Source: Deltaproteobacteria bacterium (GTDB lineage: Bacteria > Desulfobacterota > Desulfarculia > Desulfarculales > Desulfarculaceae). From it: a DNA stretch of 37,298 bases. Under the pieces are notes generated by a model that saw only the letters and a list, made by a program, of their open reading frames with translations, did no database searches and had not been told where the DNA came from. The translations under genes were made by a program, and so were the position numbers. Below are positions 23,985-32,579 of the stretch, piece by piece; the first letter of the stretch is position 1, and the number at the start of each line of letters is the position of its first letter. The stretch is from contig JAHLLJ010000025.1 of NCBI GenBank assembly GCA_020444205.1, forward strand, positions 1 to 37,298. The letters are read 5' to 3'.

Positions 23985-25262
23985 ATGATCGTGGAAGGAT
24001 CGTTGGAGCTCAAAGACTACATGTACGAAATGCGCCGGTGCATGCGCTGCGCCAGCTGCAAGTGGCTCGACCACATCTACATGCCTGATAACCGTTTCGT
24101 GTACCGCTGCCCCAGCTACGGCAAGTACTACTTCTCCAAGGTGGCCTACGGCCGCCTTAAGCTGGGTCTGGCCCTGACCGAAGACCGCCTGAGCGACTCC
24201 CCGGGCATGAAGGACATGGTGTTCCAGTGCCTGATGTGCGGGGCCTGCGATAGCGGCTGCAAGCGCAACCTGGACCTGGAGATCACCAACTCTCTGGAGG
24301 CCCTGCGCGGCCACATGGTGGACAAGGGGAGCTTCCCCAAGCAGCACCAGAAGCTCATCGACAATGTGGTCAAGACCAAGAACCGCTATGGCCTGCCCGC
24401 CAAGGAGCGCACCGCCTGGAAGCCCACCAAGGCCAAGAAGAAGGCCGACACAGTGTACTTCGCGGGCTGCGGCGCCTCCTACAAGGAGACCAAGGTGGCC
24501 CAGGCCACGGACAAGATCCTGGGCGCCATGGGCGGCTACATGCTCATGCCTGGTGAGCAGTGCTGCGGCCATCCCCTGTTCGCCATGGGGCACTACGATG
24601 CTTTCAAAAAGCAGATGGAAGCAAATCTCAAGGCCATGGCCAAAACCGGGGCCAAGCGTTTGGTCACCGCCTGCGCCGAGTGCTACAAGACCTGGAAGGT
24701 CGACTACCCCCGCCTGATGAAGAGCAACACCGCTGATCTTCCTTTTGAAGTGGTGCACATCACCGAACTGGTGGACGAGGCCCTGAATAAAGGCGAGCTG
24801 GAGTTCAAGGGCAAGCTGGATATGAAGCTGGCCTGGCACGACCCCTGTAACCTGGGCCGCATGTCCGAGCCCTACACCCATTGGGAGGGCGGCCGCGGCC
24901 AATGGGGCTGCCTGGAGCCCGCCAAGGGCTTCAAGGCCAAGCAGTTCAACCGGGGCACCGCCGGAACCTACGAGCCTCCCCGCAACATCCTGGCGGCCAT
25001 GGACGGCGTACAAGTGCTGGAGTTCAAGCGGCACCACGAGTTCTCCTGGTGCTGTGGCGGCCATGGCGGAGTGCCCGAGGCCTACCCCGATCTGGCGGCC
25101 TACGCGGTGGACGAGAGGCTGGAGGAGGCCAAGGCCGTGGGAGCCGAGGCCGTGGTGAGTGCCTGCCCCTACTGCAAGCAGCAGTTCGAGGCGGGCCAGA
25201 AGAAGCGGGACCATCAGGTCCAGGTCTTCGACATCACCGAGCTGATCGCCCAGGCGCTATAG
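23985..25262 (+). CDS. Fe-S oxidoreductase with two CCG domains (GlcF/HdrD-like)
   Basis: A 425-residue electron-transfer protein. The N-terminus has a ferredoxin-like pair of cysteine groups. Group one is Cys19-x2-Cys22-x2-Cys25, then a long 16-residue gap to Cys42-Pro. Group two is the compact CLMCGACDSGCK. Two cysteine-rich CCG domains follow (GCGAS...EQCCGH...CAEC and DPCNLG...WCCGGHGG...CPYC), the cluster-binding modules of heterodisulfide reductase and glycolate oxidase subunit F. It most likely takes electrons from the flanking FAD subunits and hands them to quinone or another carrier. ATG 23985, 6 nt after AAGGAGGC, is preferred to an upstream in-frame ATG at 23958 that overlaps the previous gene. 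Confidence 0.87.
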   Translation: MIVEGSLELKDYMYEMRRCMRCASCKWLDHIYMPDNRFVYRCPSYGKYYFSKVAYGRLKLGLALTEDRLSDSPGMKDMVFQCLMCGACDSGCKRNLDLEITNSLEALRGHMVDKGSFPKQHQKLIDNVVKTKNRYGLPAKERTAWKPTKAKKKADTVYFAGCGASYKETKVAQATDKILGAMGGYMLMPGEQCCGHPLFAMGHYDAFKKQMEANLKAMAKTGAKRLVTACAECYKTWKVDYPRLMKSNTADLPFEVVHITELVDEALNKGELEFKGKLDMKLAWHDPCNLGRMSEPYTHWEGGRGQWGCLEPAKGFKAKQFNRGTAGTYEPPRNILAAMDGVQVLEFKRHHEFSWCCGGHGGVPEAYPDLAAYAVDERLEEAKAVGAEAVVSACPYCKQQFEAGQKKRDHQVQVFDITELIAQAL

Positions 25263-25277
25263 AGAAAGGAAGAGGCC

Positions 25278-27017
25278 ATGCCCAAAGTTACCGAAAAGGT
25301 ATCCAAGGCGGCTTACAACGCCCTGCAAAATATAGTTGGACCCGAGTGGGTCACCGACGACGTGGCCATTACCGAGAGCTACGTCAAGGGCGGTGAGATC
25401 CACGACTGCATCTACCAGCGCGGCCAGCAGCCTCCCGGCGTGGTGGTCATGCCCAAGGACACCGAGGAGGTGCAGAAGATCGTCAAGGTCTGCATGCGCT
25501 ACCATCTGCCCTACACTCCCATCGGGGCCTTCTGGGGGGTGCACTGCGGCGGCAAGGTGCCCTTCCACGTGTCCATCGACCTGTCGCGCATGCGCTCGCT
25601 GGAGTGGGACGAAAAGCACATGGTGGCCATCGTGGGGCCGGGCCAGGTCCACTCGCCGCTGCAGGCCGAGGCCCAGGAGCGGGGCATGTACACCATGACC
25701 CCGGGCGGCGGCTCCCAGGCGGCGGTGATCGGCAACATGCTCACCTGCAACTACTCACCCCTCAACTACCGCCTGGGTCTGGCCACCCGGCGCATCCTGG
25801 GGGTGGAGTGGGTGCTGCCCAACGGCGAGGTGATCCGCCTGGGTTCCCTGGCCACCAGCGACGACCCCTACTGGGGAGAGGGCCCCGGCCCGGACCTGCG
25901 CGGTCTGCTGCGCGGCTATCTGGGCTGGTGGGGCAAGGTGGGCATCATCACCAAGATGGCCATTAAGATGCATCCCTTGTTCCTGCCCGAGCGCATGCAG
26001 CCGGTGGAGCGGGGCATGCTCTCCACCCTGGAGTTCCCGGACAACCGCATCAAGTGGTACAACTTCCGCATGCCTTCCGAGGAGGCCATGCACGACGCCA
26101 TGCGCGAGATCGCCCGCTGCGAGATCGGCGCGGCGGTGATGCGTGTGCCCACCATCTGGCGCTACCGGGGCAAGTCCCGCTCTCGTGAGGACTTCTGGAG
26201 CAAGTGGGGTCCGGACGAGAAGAAGATCCGCGACTCCCGCGCCACCAGCTCCATCTGCCGGGTGCTTCTGATCGGCTACACCAGCGAGGAGCAGCTCCAG
26301 TACGAAGAGTCGGTGCTCATGGACATCATGGACGAGGTGGGCGGCGAGCTGGGCCGCACCAAGCAGTCCGACCAGTCCTGGATCAAGAACGCCGACTCGG
26401 CGGGCATGTGGTGGCCGGCCGGCGGCTACGTGTCGGTGGAGTTCGTGGTGGAGACCCTGGAGCACTCCTTTGCCCGGGGCAAGACCCTTCTCAAGGAGAA
26501 GGAGGCCAAGTTCACTCCGCCGCTGGTGGACGAGTACGGCGAAGAGGGCTGGATCCAGATGACCGACATGGGCCACACCAGCTACTTCGAGTTCCTCATC
26601 CAGTGGGACCCGGAGCACCCCATGGGCAAGTACGAGTCCGGCGAGTACAAGGCCTGGGAGCACTGGGTGGCCAGCCAGCGCACGGCCATCGACCACGGCC
26701 AGTTCACCGCCAACATCGGCAGCCTGAGCGTCATGGGCCTCACCGGCCCGGCCTTTGGCCCCAACTACGGCGAGATCTACGACAAGGTGCGCCAGGCGGT
26801 GGACCCCCTGGACATCTCCAATCCGCCTCTGGACTTGCACGACCGGGTGATCAACGAGTTCGCGCCCAAGTGGAAGGAAGATTACGACTTCCAGACCTGG
26901 ACCGATCTGATGCACGACGGCAAGGAGTGGTGGAAGGTCCTGACCAGCCGGGATATTGAGTGGAAGGACTGCCTGCCGGAGTGGTACTGGGACCGCGACG
27001 ACAAGGAAATAGGTTGA
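25278..27017 (+). CDS. Second FAD-binding oxidoreductase, PCMH family
   Basis: A 579-residue flavoprotein, longer than and clearly different from the first. FAD-domain features: GVVVMPKDTEEVQKIVKVC, the loop PIGAFWGVHCGGK, AIVGPGQVHSPLQAEA, GGGSQAAVIGNML and WGKVGIITKMAIK. The tail is rich in Trp, Asp and Lys. The gene begins 15 bp after the Fe-S gene, so FAD, Fe-S and FAD subunits are probably made together. This recalls GlcD-GlcF-GlcE, but here both flavoproteins are full length. The substrate is unknown. The FAD-family call is sure, the complex is inferred. Confidence 0.82.
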   Translation: MPKVTEKVSKAAYNALQNIVGPEWVTDDVAITESYVKGGEIHDCIYQRGQQPPGVVVMPKDTEEVQKIVKVCMRYHLPYTPIGAFWGVHCGGKVPFHVSIDLSRMRSLEWDEKHMVAIVGPGQVHSPLQAEAQERGMYTMTPGGGSQAAVIGNMLTCNYSPLNYRLGLATRRILGVEWVLPNGEVIRLGSLATSDDPYWGEGPGPDLRGLLRGYLGWWGKVGIITKMAIKMHPLFLPERMQPVERGMLSTLEFPDNRIKWYNFRMPSEEAMHDAMREIARCEIGAAVMRVPTIWRYRGKSRSREDFWSKWGPDEKKIRDSRATSSICRVLLIGYTSEEQLQYEESVLMDIMDEVGGELGRTKQSDQSWIKNADSAGMWWPAGGYVSVEFVVETLEHSFARGKTLLKEKEAKFTPPLVDEYGEEGWIQMTDMGHTSYFEFLIQWDPEHPMGKYESGEYKAWEHWVASQRTAIDHGQFTANIGSLSVMGLTGPAFGPNYGEIYDKVRQAVDPLDISNPPLDLHDRVINEFAPKWKEDYDFQTWTDLMHDGKEWWKVLTSRDIEWKDCLPEWYWDRDDKEIG

Positions 27018-27084
27018 CCCTGGGGAGGGCCGGAGCCAAAAATTAGGCTCCGGCCCATCCCATCCTTTTCGCGGGAGTCAATCA

Positions 27085-28023
27085 ATGTCCAACACTCATA
27101 TGGCGGTTGTGGGCATCGGCGCCACCGGCGCGGTGCTGGCCGCGGCACTACTGAAACAGCGCCTGGACACGGTGCTGGTGGCCTCGTCCGAGGCCAAGGC
27201 GCAAACTCTGAAAGAAAATGGCCTACGCGTGGGCGGTTTCCTGAACTACCAGGTGCCGGTTACGCGCGCGAAGGGCGGCGTGGCCAAACTGGCCGACGAC
27301 CCGCCGGGCACGATTATTTTAGCCACCAAGACCTTTCACTTGCCCAAAGTGCTCGACGAGTTGGCCGGTGTTTTCCAGCCGGGCATGAAGATCGTCAGCG
27401 CGCACAACGGCCTGGGCACCGAGGACCTCATCGCCGAGCGCTTCGGCCCACAAGCGGCCCTGCGCATGTCGCTCAACTACGGGGTGGGCTTTGAGGCCCC
27501 CGGCCAGGTGCAGGTGGCCTTTTTCAACCGTCCCAATCATTTGGGGGTGGTTGACCCGGCCGGCGAGGCAGCGGGGCGGGAGCTGGCCGAAGCCCTGACC
27601 CAGGGCGGCCTGGACACCGAGCTGGTGCCGGACATCAAGCTGTTCATCTGGAAAAAGATGATCATGAAGTGCACCATGGCCAACATCTGCGCGGTGACCG
27701 ACCGCACCATCCGGGCCTGTCTGGACGACCCGCCCACCCGGCGCATCGCCGACGCCTGCTTCCAGGAGATTCTGGGCGTGGCCAAGGCCAAGGGCTACGA
27801 TCTGGGGCCTGACTACCTGGACCAGGTGATGGGCTATCTGGACAAGGTGGGGGCGCACAAGGATTCCATGTGCGTGGACCTGGCCAACCGCCAGCCCACG
27901 GAGATCGAGTTCCTGGGCGGCAAGGTGTGTGAGTATGCGGCAGAAGAGGGCCTGGAGGTTCCCCACTATCAGGTGATGACCGATCTGGTGCGGGCCCTGG
28001 AGAACAACTACCTGAAGGCATAG
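27085..28023 (+). CDS. Ketopantoate reductase family (PanE/ApbA-like) protein
   Basis: A 312-residue NAD(P)-binding protein with the Rossmann motif GIGATG (10-15), the AHNGLGTED loop and the helical C-terminal domain with HKDSMCVDLANRQPTEIEFLGG. The catalytic lysine is probably Lys191 (IWKKM). By eye the two asparagines that follow it in PanE are replaced (Lys195, Ala199 next to Asn200), so a 2-oxoacid other than ketopantoate is likely. Such PanE paralogues are common in catabolic operons. It follows the FAD gene by about 67 bp and is probably in the same operon. Confidence 0.83.
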   Translation: MSNTHMAVVGIGATGAVLAAALLKQRLDTVLVASSEAKAQTLKENGLRVGGFLNYQVPVTRAKGGVAKLADDPPGTIILATKTFHLPKVLDELAGVFQPGMKIVSAHNGLGTEDLIAERFGPQAALRMSLNYGVGFEAPGQVQVAFFNRPNHLGVVDPAGEAAGRELAEALTQGGLDTELVPDIKLFIWKKMIMKCTMANICAVTDRTIRACLDDPPTRRIADACFQEILGVAKAKGYDLGPDYLDQVMGYLDKVGAHKDSMCVDLANRQPTEIEFLGGKVCEYAAEEGLEVPHYQVMTDLVRALENNYLKA

Positions 28024-28061
28024 AGCCGCTACGGCGGCAAGGGAAGGCTGAGCCCCAGGCC

Positions 28062-29501
28062 ATGGCGGATGTACTGCTCATAGATACCAACACCACGCCC
28101 TTTAACGAGGCCTTCCCGGTCTACCCCATCGGCCTGGATTACTTGCAAGGGGCCTTGGCCAAGAGCGGCTTGGGCAACGCCAAAATACTGGACCTGACCA
28201 GGGCGGGCGGCCCCCTGAGCTCACGCGATCTGAGCGAGCGGGGGGCGCGTAGCCTGGCCTTGATAAAGCAGGCGATCGACTCCCAACCCTGGGACGCGAT
28301 CGGCCTGAGCCTGCGCAACATCGACTCCACCTATCCCACCCTCGAGGGCCAGGCGGAGCTGCATCACTATCTGCCTCAGCTAACCGCTTACCTGAACTGT
28401 GTGCAGGAAAATGCGGCATCGGATACCCATGTACTGCTGGGAGGCACCGGATTTTCCATGATGCCCGGGGCCTTCCTAGAGGGCCGCCCGGACACCTGGC
28501 ACGGCCTGGTGGGTCCGGCCGAGAGCGCCTTTGTGGACACGGTGGGCAGCATCATCGAAGGCAAAGAGCCCCCCCGCCTGGCCCGGCAGGGGGGCGAAGG
28601 CATCCTGGGCTGCCTGCGAAACCGCGAGCTGCTGTCCCGTTACCTGGAGCTGCCCATAGGCGAGGGCACCTTTGGCCTACGCACCAAAGTGGGCTGCGGA
28701 CAGGCCTGCGGCTACTGCCCCTATCCCTTGATCAACGGCCCAGGGCAGCGCTTCAAAGACCCGGCCGAGGTGGCGCAGGAGCTCAAGCTGTTGGCCTCGG
28801 TGCACTGGGAGCGGCCCGAGCCCGTGCCCCTGCGCTTCATGTTTGCCGACGACATCTTCAACCGCCCGGTGGCTCACGCCAAGGCGGTGCTGGCGGCCAT
28901 GCAGGAAGAGGGGATCATCCCTTACTCTTGGCACGCTTATCTGGACCCGGCCCAGATTGACCGGGAGTTTTTGGAGCTGGTCAAGGACACCAACGGCTGG
29001 TGCCGTCATGAGCACCCGGACGGCAGCGGCGGCCGGGCCATGTTCTTCCCGTTCGACCTGGAGAGCGGTAGCGACCGCATGCTCTCGCGCCTGGGCAAGC
29101 CTTACAACAGCGAAGAGCTGCTGGCCTCGGTGGAGGAGTTCCAAGGGGCCGCGTCCGACTGGCTGACCAGGGGCGAGCTGGATCATGTGGCCTTTGGCTT
29201 TCATCTGCTCATGGGCTATCCCGGCGAGGATGAGGCCAGCGTGGCCGAGACCTGCGACTTGATAAACCGCACCCAGCCCCACCAAGTGGCAGTGCAGCTG
29301 GGGGTAAGGGTCTACCCGGACACTCCCCTGGCCCGGCGCACCAGAGGCGAGCTGTGGCGCGAGGAAAAAGACCTGTACCAACCCACCTTCGTGCCTGTGG
29401 ACGAAAATGCGGTGCTGGGCTGGCTGCGCCAACATCTGGACGCGGCCTATGACCGCCTCAGCCGCAAGGGCAACATGCTGCTAATCAGCCAGGGCGAGTG
29501 A
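28062..29501 (+). CDS. Radical SAM protein with B12-binding-like N-terminal domain
   Basis: A 479-residue protein. The N-terminal part (about 1-170) has the alpha/beta pattern of B12-binding/radical SAM proteins (VLLIDTN...YPIGLDYLQGAL; VLLGGTGFS) but lacks a recognisable DxHxxG cobalamin motif. The radical SAM core starts with Cys212-x3-Cys216-x2-Cys219 (CGQACGYC) and continues with a DDIFNRP segment, LESGSDRMLSRLGK and GFHLLMGYPGE, as in the MiaB/Elp3-like clade. The reaction is unknown. Its place between a PanE-like reductase and an acyl-CoA dehydrogenase suggests a rearrangement, methylation or maturation step in that pathway. Confidence 0.78.
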   Translation: MADVLLIDTNTTPFNEAFPVYPIGLDYLQGALAKSGLGNAKILDLTRAGGPLSSRDLSERGARSLALIKQAIDSQPWDAIGLSLRNIDSTYPTLEGQAELHHYLPQLTAYLNCVQENAASDTHVLLGGTGFSMMPGAFLEGRPDTWHGLVGPAESAFVDTVGSIIEGKEPPRLARQGGEGILGCLRNRELLSRYLELPIGEGTFGLRTKVGCGQACGYCPYPLINGPGQRFKDPAEVAQELKLLASVHWERPEPVPLRFMFADDIFNRPVAHAKAVLAAMQEEGIIPYSWHAYLDPAQIDREFLELVKDTNGWCRHEHPDGSGGRAMFFPFDLESGSDRMLSRLGKPYNSEELLASVEEFQGAASDWLTRGELDHVAFGFHLLMGYPGEDEASVAETCDLINRTQPHQVAVQLGVRVYPDTPLARRTRGELWREEKDLYQPTFVPVDENAVLGWLRQHLDAAYDRLSRKGNMLLISQGE

Positions 29502-29541
29502 AACCAGCGCAAGCGACATCCCATTAAATAAGGGGGTCCTC

Positions 29542-30681
29542 ATGGACTTTGATCTGAGCGAAGAGCACAAACTCATCCAGGAGACGGCGCGGCGTTTCGC
29601 CCAACAAGAGATTGCGCCGGTGGCCAAGCAATATGATCGCGAGGAGAAATACCCCCGTGAGCTGGTGCTCAAGGCGGCGGAGATCGGCATGGTGGGGCCC
29701 ACCATCCCCGAGGAGTACGGCGGGCCGGGATTCGGCTTTTTCGAACAGGCGCTAATCGTGGAGCAGATGGCCCGGGTGGATCTGGGTATCACCCAGGCCA
29801 TTGAGTCGGCCGCCTTTGGCGCGCAAAACATCGCCTTCTTCGGCACTGAGGAGCAAAAGCAGAAATATCTGCCCAAGCTGGCCAGCGGCGAGGCGGTGGC
29901 CGCCGGGGCCTACACCGAGCCCGACGCGGGCACCGACGTGGTGGCCGCTCGCACCAAGGCGGTGGCTGACGGCGATGAATGGGTGATCACCGGCAACAAG
30001 ATGTTCATCACCAACGGCACGGTGTGCGACTTCATGGCCGTGTTCTGCCTCACCGACCCGGAGGCGGCCTCGCCCCACCAGCGCCACAGCCTCATCATGG
30101 TGGAATCGGACCGGTCTGGAGTGACCGCCACCCCCATCAAGGGCAAGATGGGCCTTAGGGCCAGTGACACTGCGGAGGTTTCTTTTGAAGAAGTCCGGGT
30201 GCCCCTGGACAATCTGGTGGGTACCAGGGGCCAGGGTTTCAAGCAACTCATGCACTTTTTCGACGCTACTCGCACCACCGTGGCCGGGCAGGGAGTGGGC
30301 CTGGCCCAGGGCGCCCTGGACCTGGCCGTGGCCTATGCCAAGGAGCGGGTGACCTTTGGCCGCCCCCTGATAAGCAACCAAGCCATTCAATTCACCTTGG
30401 CCGAAATGGCCACCCGCATCGAGCTGGCCCGCCAGGCCACCTACCGGGCCGCCTGGCTGGTGGACCAGGGCCGCCCGGACCCGGTGTTCAACTCCATGGC
30501 CAAGTACTACTCTGGGGAGATGGCGGTGTGGGTGTGCAACCAGGCCTTGCAGATCCACGGCGGGTACGGCTTTGTGGATGAGTACGACATCTCGCGCTTC
30601 TACCGGGACGCCAAGATCCTGGAGATCTATGAGGGCACCAAGGAAGCGGAAAAGATGGTCATCGCCAAAAAGCTGTTTTAA
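29542..30681 (+). CDS. Acyl-CoA dehydrogenase
   Basis: A 379-residue FAD-dependent acyl-CoA dehydrogenase, which makes the 2,3-double bond in an acyl-CoA and gives electrons to an electron-transferring flavoprotein. Features: EEYGGPGFG, AYTEPDAGTDVV, the WVITGNKMFITNG block, QIHGGYGF and, at the end, IYEGTKEAEK with the likely catalytic Glu364. Length and order match short/branched-chain members. No etfAB is in the window. A TAAGGGGGT ribosome site precedes the ATG. Confidence 0.92.
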   Translation: MDFDLSEEHKLIQETARRFAQQEIAPVAKQYDREEKYPRELVLKAAEIGMVGPTIPEEYGGPGFGFFEQALIVEQMARVDLGITQAIESAAFGAQNIAFFGTEEQKQKYLPKLASGEAVAAGAYTEPDAGTDVVAARTKAVADGDEWVITGNKMFITNGTVCDFMAVFCLTDPEAASPHQRHSLIMVESDRSGVTATPIKGKMGLRASDTAEVSFEEVRVPLDNLVGTRGQGFKQLMHFFDATRTTVAGQGVGLAQGALDLAVAYAKERVTFGRPLISNQAIQFTLAEMATRIELARQATYRAAWLVDQGRPDPVFNSMAKYYSGEMAVWVCNQALQIHGGYGFVDEYDISRFYRDAKILEIYEGTKEAEKMVIAKKLF

Positions 30682-30695
30682 AGAGGTAGCGCAAC

Positions 30696-30881
30696 ATGAG
30701 TCCGCAACAAGGTGGAACCAGCGAACAAGCAGAACGTGAAACAGCCAGGGGCATCAAGATGGAGCTTTATGGCGTGGAAATGCGCCAGAAAAGAGTGAGC
30801 CGCAGCAGCCCCCACCAGGGGCGCGTCTACCTGCCCCTTAGCTGGCTGGGCAAACGGGTGAAGATAGTGAGGGTGGATTAG
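30696..30881 (+). CDS. DUF2080-like small protein
   Basis: A 61-residue basic protein. The C-terminal 40 residues (ELYGVEMRQKRV...GRVYLPLSWLGKRVKIVRVD) match the short DUF2080 pattern: a GRVYLP.SW.GK.VKV core ending in a beta strand. DUF2080 is listed as 'putative transposon-encoded' and resembles AbrB/SpoVT-like swapped-hairpin DNA-binding folds. It begins 15 bp after the acyl-CoA dehydrogenase stop with an AGAGG ribosome site 9 nt upstream. No transposase gene or terminal repeats were seen. Family assignment is from memory of the motif. Confidence 0.65.
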   Translation: MSPQQGGTSEQAERETARGIKMELYGVEMRQKRVSRSSPHQGRVYLPLSWLGKRVKIVRVD

Positions 30882-31552
30882 GGCTCGGGGGCGGCGGGTG
30901 CATCTTCTGTTTAAAATACCGATTTTATTGTAGAAATTAAATATAGACTTTCGCCCGGCCTTACCAACTAGCGAATTTATTAATAGTAAACCTATACAAT
31001 TGTTTTTGATAATTCAGGAGCCCGGCTACACCAAGCTTACGCGCAACGGCTTAACAAATTGAAATTAAAGCAATAAATGTAAAAAATACTTACCATCTAT
31101 CATAAGTGGCTAATATGGGTTGAGATTTTGACCAAGATCGCCCGGCTCCCGTTTTACGGCCTCCATCCACGACCGGAACGGAGCATTCTAAACACAAGTC
31201 CAGTTTTTTGCGTTTATAGAAATGGTTATCCCCTTGGGCGAGGAATGGAACCTGTTGATTATAGAAAACTACTTGACAGAAGCAAAAAGATTAAACTATA
31301 AAATAATTAACTATAAATTAATGAGGCATCGCATCTTTGCCAGCTTCATGCCCGTGGAACGAACACCGGTCGCAACAACTTTGAACGTCACAAACAATGG
31401 GTAGAAAACCACAGCACTGATTACAACAATTACCCCCCGGAACGCCACATTTGGGCCCCGGAGCTGAAACAACCCAAAGGCCTCTTCTTTCCGTTGTTTA
31501 TGAGGGGCGGCCCTGCCGCATCCTTTAAAAACCGAAGCAAAGGAGGGTTCGG
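30882..31552. other. 671-bp AT-rich intergenic region and TRAP operon leader
   Basis: No convincing gene. It is mostly AT-rich, with short GC patches (GCCCGGC occurs near 30955, 31018 and 31141). A good sigma-70 promoter at 31273-31302 and a pair of direct ACTATAAA repeats (31295-31302, 31310-31317) lie here. The last 240 bases are the presumed leader of dctP. An open frame at 31222-31404 has no ribosome site and no protein-like character. Confidence 0.65.
31273..31302 (+). promoter_or_regulatory. Sigma-70 promoter of the TRAP operon
   Basis: TTGACA (31273-31278, perfect), an 18-bp spacer and TATAAA (31297-31302, 5 of 6). The start is expected near 31309, leaving a leader of about 240 nt before dctP. 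The -10 region is duplicated as ACTATAAA 15 bp downstream. Confidence 0.6.
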
Positions 31553-32572
31553 ATGGTGGCTAATGTTATTGGGCCGTGGAGGGGATTTTTCCGGCTCGGG
31601 GTTGCGCTTTTGTTGGCGGCGGCCTTTCTTCTGGCCCCGGCCGGCGCGGCCATGGCCAAGGATACCTATGTAATCAAAGCCATTTCAGCCTTTCCCAAGA
31701 ACCACCCCCACAACCTGGGCCTGCCCCTGTTCATTAAACTGGTTCAGGAAAAATCCGGAGGCCGTCTGAAGATCAACTGGCTGGGCGGTCCCGAGGTGGT
31801 CAAGACCTTTGACCAGGCCGAGGCCCTGCGCCGGGGCTCGGTGGACATGCTGCTGTACAATCCCTTCTCCTTTTTCAAACCCCTGGGCGCGGTGTTCATG
31901 TGTCGCGGCCTGTCTCAGATTCCGGCCTGGCAGGAACGCCAGTCCGGGGCCTTTGATCTGTGGGTGAAGATATTCCGCGAGAAGGTAAACGCCGAGTACT
32001 TGGGCTCGCTCAACTCCCTGGTGCCTTTCCGCTTGTTCCTCAACAAGAAGATCGACGGTGTGGACGGGCTCAAGGGTCTCAAGATCAGGGTGGCTCCCTT
32101 GTACATGCCCTGGATGAAGGCCCTGGGGGCCAAGCCCATCACCATCCCGCCCATGGAGATCTACACCGCCATGCAGCGCGGCGTGGTGGACGGCTTTGTG
32201 TGGCCTGCCTACGCCATACCCGGCCTGGGCTGGCACGAGGTCACCAAGTACATGGTCATCCCCGGCGCTTTCCAGATTGAGCCTGCCACCATCGTCAATC
32301 TGGACAAGTTCAACGAATTGCCCAAGGACCTGCAAAAGGTGCTCAAGGACGTCACCGAGATCATGGAAGGCATCGACACCGCCCGCTCCTTGGTGCGCAT
32401 GGAGACCGACTGGAAGATCATGAGCGCCGCGGGCATGAAGAAGCTGGTCCTGCCGCCGGCCGACGCCAAGAAGTTCGTGGACACGGCTAACAACGTGACT
32501 TGGGAGTACGTGATCAAGCAGGCTCCCAAGTACGCGCCCGAGATGCGCAAGCTGACCGCCAAGAAGAAGTAA
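31553..32572 (+). CDS. dctP: TRAP transporter solute-binding protein
   Basis: A 339-residue DctP-family periplasmic receptor. Signal peptide with a hydrophobic core (residues 15-30) and probable cleavage after AMA at residue 35. The mature part has the GLKIRVAP motif with the arginine that usually salt-bridges the ligand carboxylate, and PPMEIYTAMQRGVVDGFVWP. TRAP receptors bind organic acids, so a carboxylate ligand is likely. An AAAGGAGGG ribosome site precedes the ATG. It is the first gene of dctPQM, followed by a large hairpin. Confidence 0.92.
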   Translation: MVANVIGPWRGFFRLGVALLLAAAFLLAPAGAAMAKDTYVIKAISAFPKNHPHNLGLPLFIKLVQEKSGGRLKINWLGGPEVVKTFDQAEALRRGSVDMLLYNPFSFFKPLGAVFMCRGLSQIPAWQERQSGAFDLWVKIFREKVNAEYLGSLNSLVPFRLFLNKKIDGVDGLKGLKIRVAPLYMPWMKALGAKPITIPPMEIYTAMQRGVVDGFVWPAYAIPGLGWHEVTKYMVIPGAFQIEPATIVNLDKFNELPKDLQKVLKDVTEIMEGIDTARSLVRMETDWKIMSAAGMKKLVLPPADAKKFVDTANNVTWEYVIKQAPKYAPEMRKLTAKKK

Positions 32573-32579
32573 ACCCATT

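Noticed and set aside
31222-31404. 60-residue open frame before the TRAP operon
   Set aside because: No ribosome site, composition follows the AT-rich DNA, and it spans the best promoter of the region.
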